From Flavobacterium chilense (GTDB lineage Bacteria; Bacteroidota; Bacteroidia; Flavobacteriales; Flavobacteriaceae): a DNA stretch of 64,000 bases. This document shows positions 62,213-64,000 of the stretch, piece after piece; the stretch's first letter is position 1, and each line of letters opens with the position of its first letter. The DNA lies in contig NZ_LSYT01000010.1 of the NCBI RefSeq assembly GCF_001602525.1, positions 186,001 to 250,000 on the forward strand, in the 5' to 3' direction. The notes below the pieces were generated by a model. It saw only the letters and a list, made by a program, of their open reading frames with translations. It made no database searches and was not told the DNA's origin. A program made the translations under genes and the position numbers.

Positions 62213-62578
62213 TTAAAGACAACTGTCAGGATTAATTTTATACATCAAAATCAAATGAAAATAGGTATCTTTTATAACTGCCTGAGTAGTTTTTGCTTTG
62301 AACGTAAAGGTTTTAGATTCCGTCTCGAAAAACAAAGGCTTGTAACTGTCTTCAAATCCTGCGCCCTCTCGACGTTTCCAATGATCTACGTGAGTGGGTT
62401 TTGAAAATGCTACACCGCTATCATCAAAAATGCCATATTGCGCAAAATTGTCTATATCGGTATGATTGGTATGTAATTCCGCTCCAAGAACAAAACCAGT
62501 TTCTAATGCTGTGGTGAGTAAAACTTCCGTTTCTCCAGCTGCGAGTTTTAAATTGATAACCTTTTCTCTTACTGCCAT
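62213..62578 (-). CDS. Small beta-rich protein (2)
   Basis: A 121-residue soluble protein with beta-type pattern (INLKLAAGETEVLLTTALET, KTFTFKAKTTQAVIKDTYFH). It follows the probable capsid gene after a terminator and may be a second capsid or vertex component. Confidence 0.5.
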   Translation of the reverse strand: MAVREKVINLKLAAGETEVLLTTALETGFVLGAELHTNHTDIDNFAQYGIFDDSGVAFSKPTHVDHWKRREGAGFEDSYKPLFFETESKTFTFKAKTTQAVIKDTYFHLILMYKINPDSCL

Positions 62579-62594
62579 GTGTTGTATGATTAAA

Positions 62595-62626
62595 AAAAGC
62601 CGTAACTACTTACGTTTACGGCTTTT
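62595..62626 (-). terminator. Terminator after the capsid-like gene
   Basis: 11-bp stem AAAAGCCGTAA with a 10-base loop and T-run on the minus strand. An internal terminator right after this gene would raise its mRNA above that of the rest. Confidence 0.8.
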
Positions 62627-62650
62627 ATTATGATTAATAAACCTTTATTG

Positions 62651-63214
62651 TTATCGTTTTGCTTGGTGTACTCTGAATTCGAAACGAACATTGGTATCTG
62701 AAGCCGCGGTTACAGAAACTCCTTTCGGGTATTCAATTTCGATTTCAAACTCCAAATTGGAACGAATTAAAGGTGAAGTAGAAATACTTCTGAAAAAATT
62801 CGTTGTATCGCCCAATAAATCCGTCATTGGCATATCAAGCAAAACGTTTCCATCTTGTTTGATTCTCAGCTCCGCATTTAAAAAAGCAGAATCAAAAAAT
62901 TTATTTGAATTGATGTTTGTGCTATCCCACGTCTCACTTTTAAGAGTAGCATTTCCTGAACCTCTTAGCACTCTGACGCTGTCAATGATGTAATCACGCC
63001 CGGCGTTTAATTTGTTCCCGTCAATATTGGTAATACCTACTTCACGTTTGGTATTCACATCGACAATTCCAACAGTACCCGCTTGCCCTTTGATAGCAAC
63101 ATTCAAATACAAGGTTTTGTCTGTTAATTCTACCTGACCCACTCTTGGAACTGCTCCGTTTCTTTTAGCCTTAATTGTCGCAACCGCTGACGCTAATTCT
63201 GATTTTCTGCTCAT
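62651..63214 (-). CDS. Candidate major capsid protein (jelly-roll type)
   Basis: A 187-residue beta-rich protein from MSRKSELASAVATIKAKRNG (63,214); the frame extends 13 codons upstream without a good start context. Strands such as LYLNVAIKGQAGTVGIVDV, LNAELRIKQDGNVLLDMPM and LEFEIEIEYPKG alternate as in jelly-roll proteins, and the basic N-terminus could contact the membrane or genome. It has a private terminator, suggesting high expression. At 187 residues it is short for a double jelly roll, so a single jelly roll or another fold remains possible. Confidence 0.45.
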   Translation of the reverse strand: MSRKSELASAVATIKAKRNGAVPRVGQVELTDKTLYLNVAIKGQAGTVGIVDVNTKREVGITNIDGNKLNAGRDYIIDSVRVLRGSGNATLKSETWDSTNINSNKFFDSAFLNAELRIKQDGNVLLDMPMTDLLGDTTNFFRSISTSPLIRSNLEFEIEIEYPKGVSVTAASDTNVRFEFRVHQAKR

Positions 63215-63290
63215 TGTAATTGTTTTTTGATTGATGATTGATGATTTACACAAACCTTTTACGGCTCTGTGTTATTGTTTTTTTTTCTTT

Positions 63291-63860
63291 TTATTGGTAA
63301 AGTTCATGGTACAAAGCCTCTTCTTCTGCGCCATTTAAACCGCGTTCGTCTTCTGCGTAAATGTCCGCTTCTGCTCCGTGAAGACCATCTTCGTCCAAGT
63401 ATTCATAACCCACACCGTTTAAACCTTCTTCGGTATGAAAAACGTTTCCTGCTTCATCCATGAAAGTACCGTTTAAACCTTGTTCGTCAATTTCATAAAC
63501 ATGACCATCACCACCCATAAACTGACCGTTTAAACCCTCCTCACATGGACAGGCTAAACCAACCGCTCCTTTTGCAAATAACGTTGCCTTGCCAGTTCCG
63601 GTAAGTTTTGAACTCAGGTGCTTGTCTGATACTTTTTTCACTGCAAGTAAGGCTTGAATAACCGTACTACCCATTAATGCTCCTCTGAGCAAATTGTCTT
63701 TTGTACTTGTGCCACTTACTTTTGTTGCTCCAAAGGCCGATGCAGCGGCAAAAACAATGTTCATAATTGGGCTTTCAGATTGAGGTAATAATGTACTCGC
63801 TCCATTTGATAGCATACCGCCAACAATTCCCCCTCCAATGACTACTACTTCTTTATTCAT
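63291..63860 (-). CDS. Membrane protein with GLNG repeats
   Basis: A 189-residue protein. The first half is Gly/Ala-rich with two possible membrane segments (VVVIGGGIVGGMLSNGAS, MNIVFAAASAFG). After CPCEEGLNG the second half is acidic with five copies of a GLNG or GLHG motif about 13-22 residues apart, in the setting EEGLNG-x-FM-x3-GNVF. Such a repeat tail may bind metal or partner proteins. I know no family. Confidence 0.55.
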   Translation of the reverse strand: MNKEVVVIGGGIVGGMLSNGASTLLPQSESPIMNIVFAAASAFGATKVSGTSTKDNLLRGALMGSTVIQALLAVKKVSDKHLSSKLTGTGKATLFAKGAVGLACPCEEGLNGQFMGGDGHVYEIDEQGLNGTFMDEAGNVFHTEEGLNGVGYEYLDEDGLHGAEADIYAEDERGLNGAEEEALYHELYQ

Positions 63861-63879
63861 TTGTTGTTAATTTTAATTA

Positions 63880-64000
63880 TTAATTTTTCTTTGTGGCATA
63901 ATAAATTCCGCCACCCAAAACCACTGCTCCGACAACATACAAAAGCATATTGTTTTTCTTTGGGGCGCTCACTGCTGTTTGTGCCAAAGGCTGTTCTAAA
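63880..64000 (-). CDS. C-terminal end of a single-span protein (start outside window)
   Basis: The frame runs off the window. The visible 39 residues include PKKNNMLLYVVGAVVLGGGI and the end YYATKKN. It is one more short membrane-anchored protein in the operon, in the same style as those at 59,168 and 60,015. Confidence 0.6.
   Translation of the reverse strand, partial: LEQPLAQTAVSAPKKNNMLLYVVGAVVLGGGIYYATKKN

Overview
The window comes from a low-GC Bacteroidota chromosome, most likely a Flavobacterium. The evidence is the gene content (MurF-Alr fusion, DnaE with a fused exonuclease, a TonB receptor, leu operon order), the TAnnTTTG-type -7 promoter elements, the lack of clear Shine-Dalgarno sites, and the interspersed inverted repeats built from blocks such as CACGAATTCACGAATT and TTTCACGCAGATTT.

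Positions 1-49,200 are mostly housekeeping chromosome. In order: an ammonium transporter (5' end outside the window), trmB, a LysE-type exporter and an alkyltransferase-like protein; a two-component system (histidine kinase plus sigma-54 activator) divergent from a MacA/LolD/FtsX-type ABC export operon, with two TGTTC-N6-GAACA operators and a -24/-12-like promoter between them; an L,D-transpeptidase; Mrp and NifU Fe-S proteins; a ferredoxin; asd; mscL; the murF-alr fusion; envelope proteins; a His/Cys-rich small protein with a TonB receptor; a prolyl oligopeptidase; dnaE; an SDR/AraC pair; leuC-leuD-leuA-like-leuB behind a 0.5-kb leader that holds a leucine-rich small ORF; and rpsP-rimM-trmN6-like.

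Positions 44,839-49,640 form a peptide-export locus on the minus strand: a glycosyltransferase-like protein, a HlyD-family adaptor and a C39-peptidase ABC transporter. Upstream lie a possible structured RNA and a Cys-rich reading frame with a Gly-Gly motif but no start codon. That frame stops at a hairpin beside a tyrosine integrase, so a bacteriocin-like precursor may have been cut by the insertion.

Positions 49,640-64,000 are accessory DNA: the integrase, a HigA antitoxin remnant, a lipoprotein, a DUF5683-like protein, and the 3' two thirds of a tmRNA gene with no visible 5' part. From 54.5 kb to the window end runs a minus-strand operon of small genes: capsid-like beta-rich proteins, many single-membrane-span proteins, two annexin-repeat-like proteins, a peptidoglycan-binding protein, a GH19-type endolysin, a holin, a spanin-like lipoprotein with a C-terminal membrane span, a RecA-fold ATPase and a Lys-rich basic protein. 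There is no terminase, portal or tail gene in view. This fits a prophage or relative of tailless, membrane-containing phages, truncated by the window edge, and it is the most interesting part of the window.
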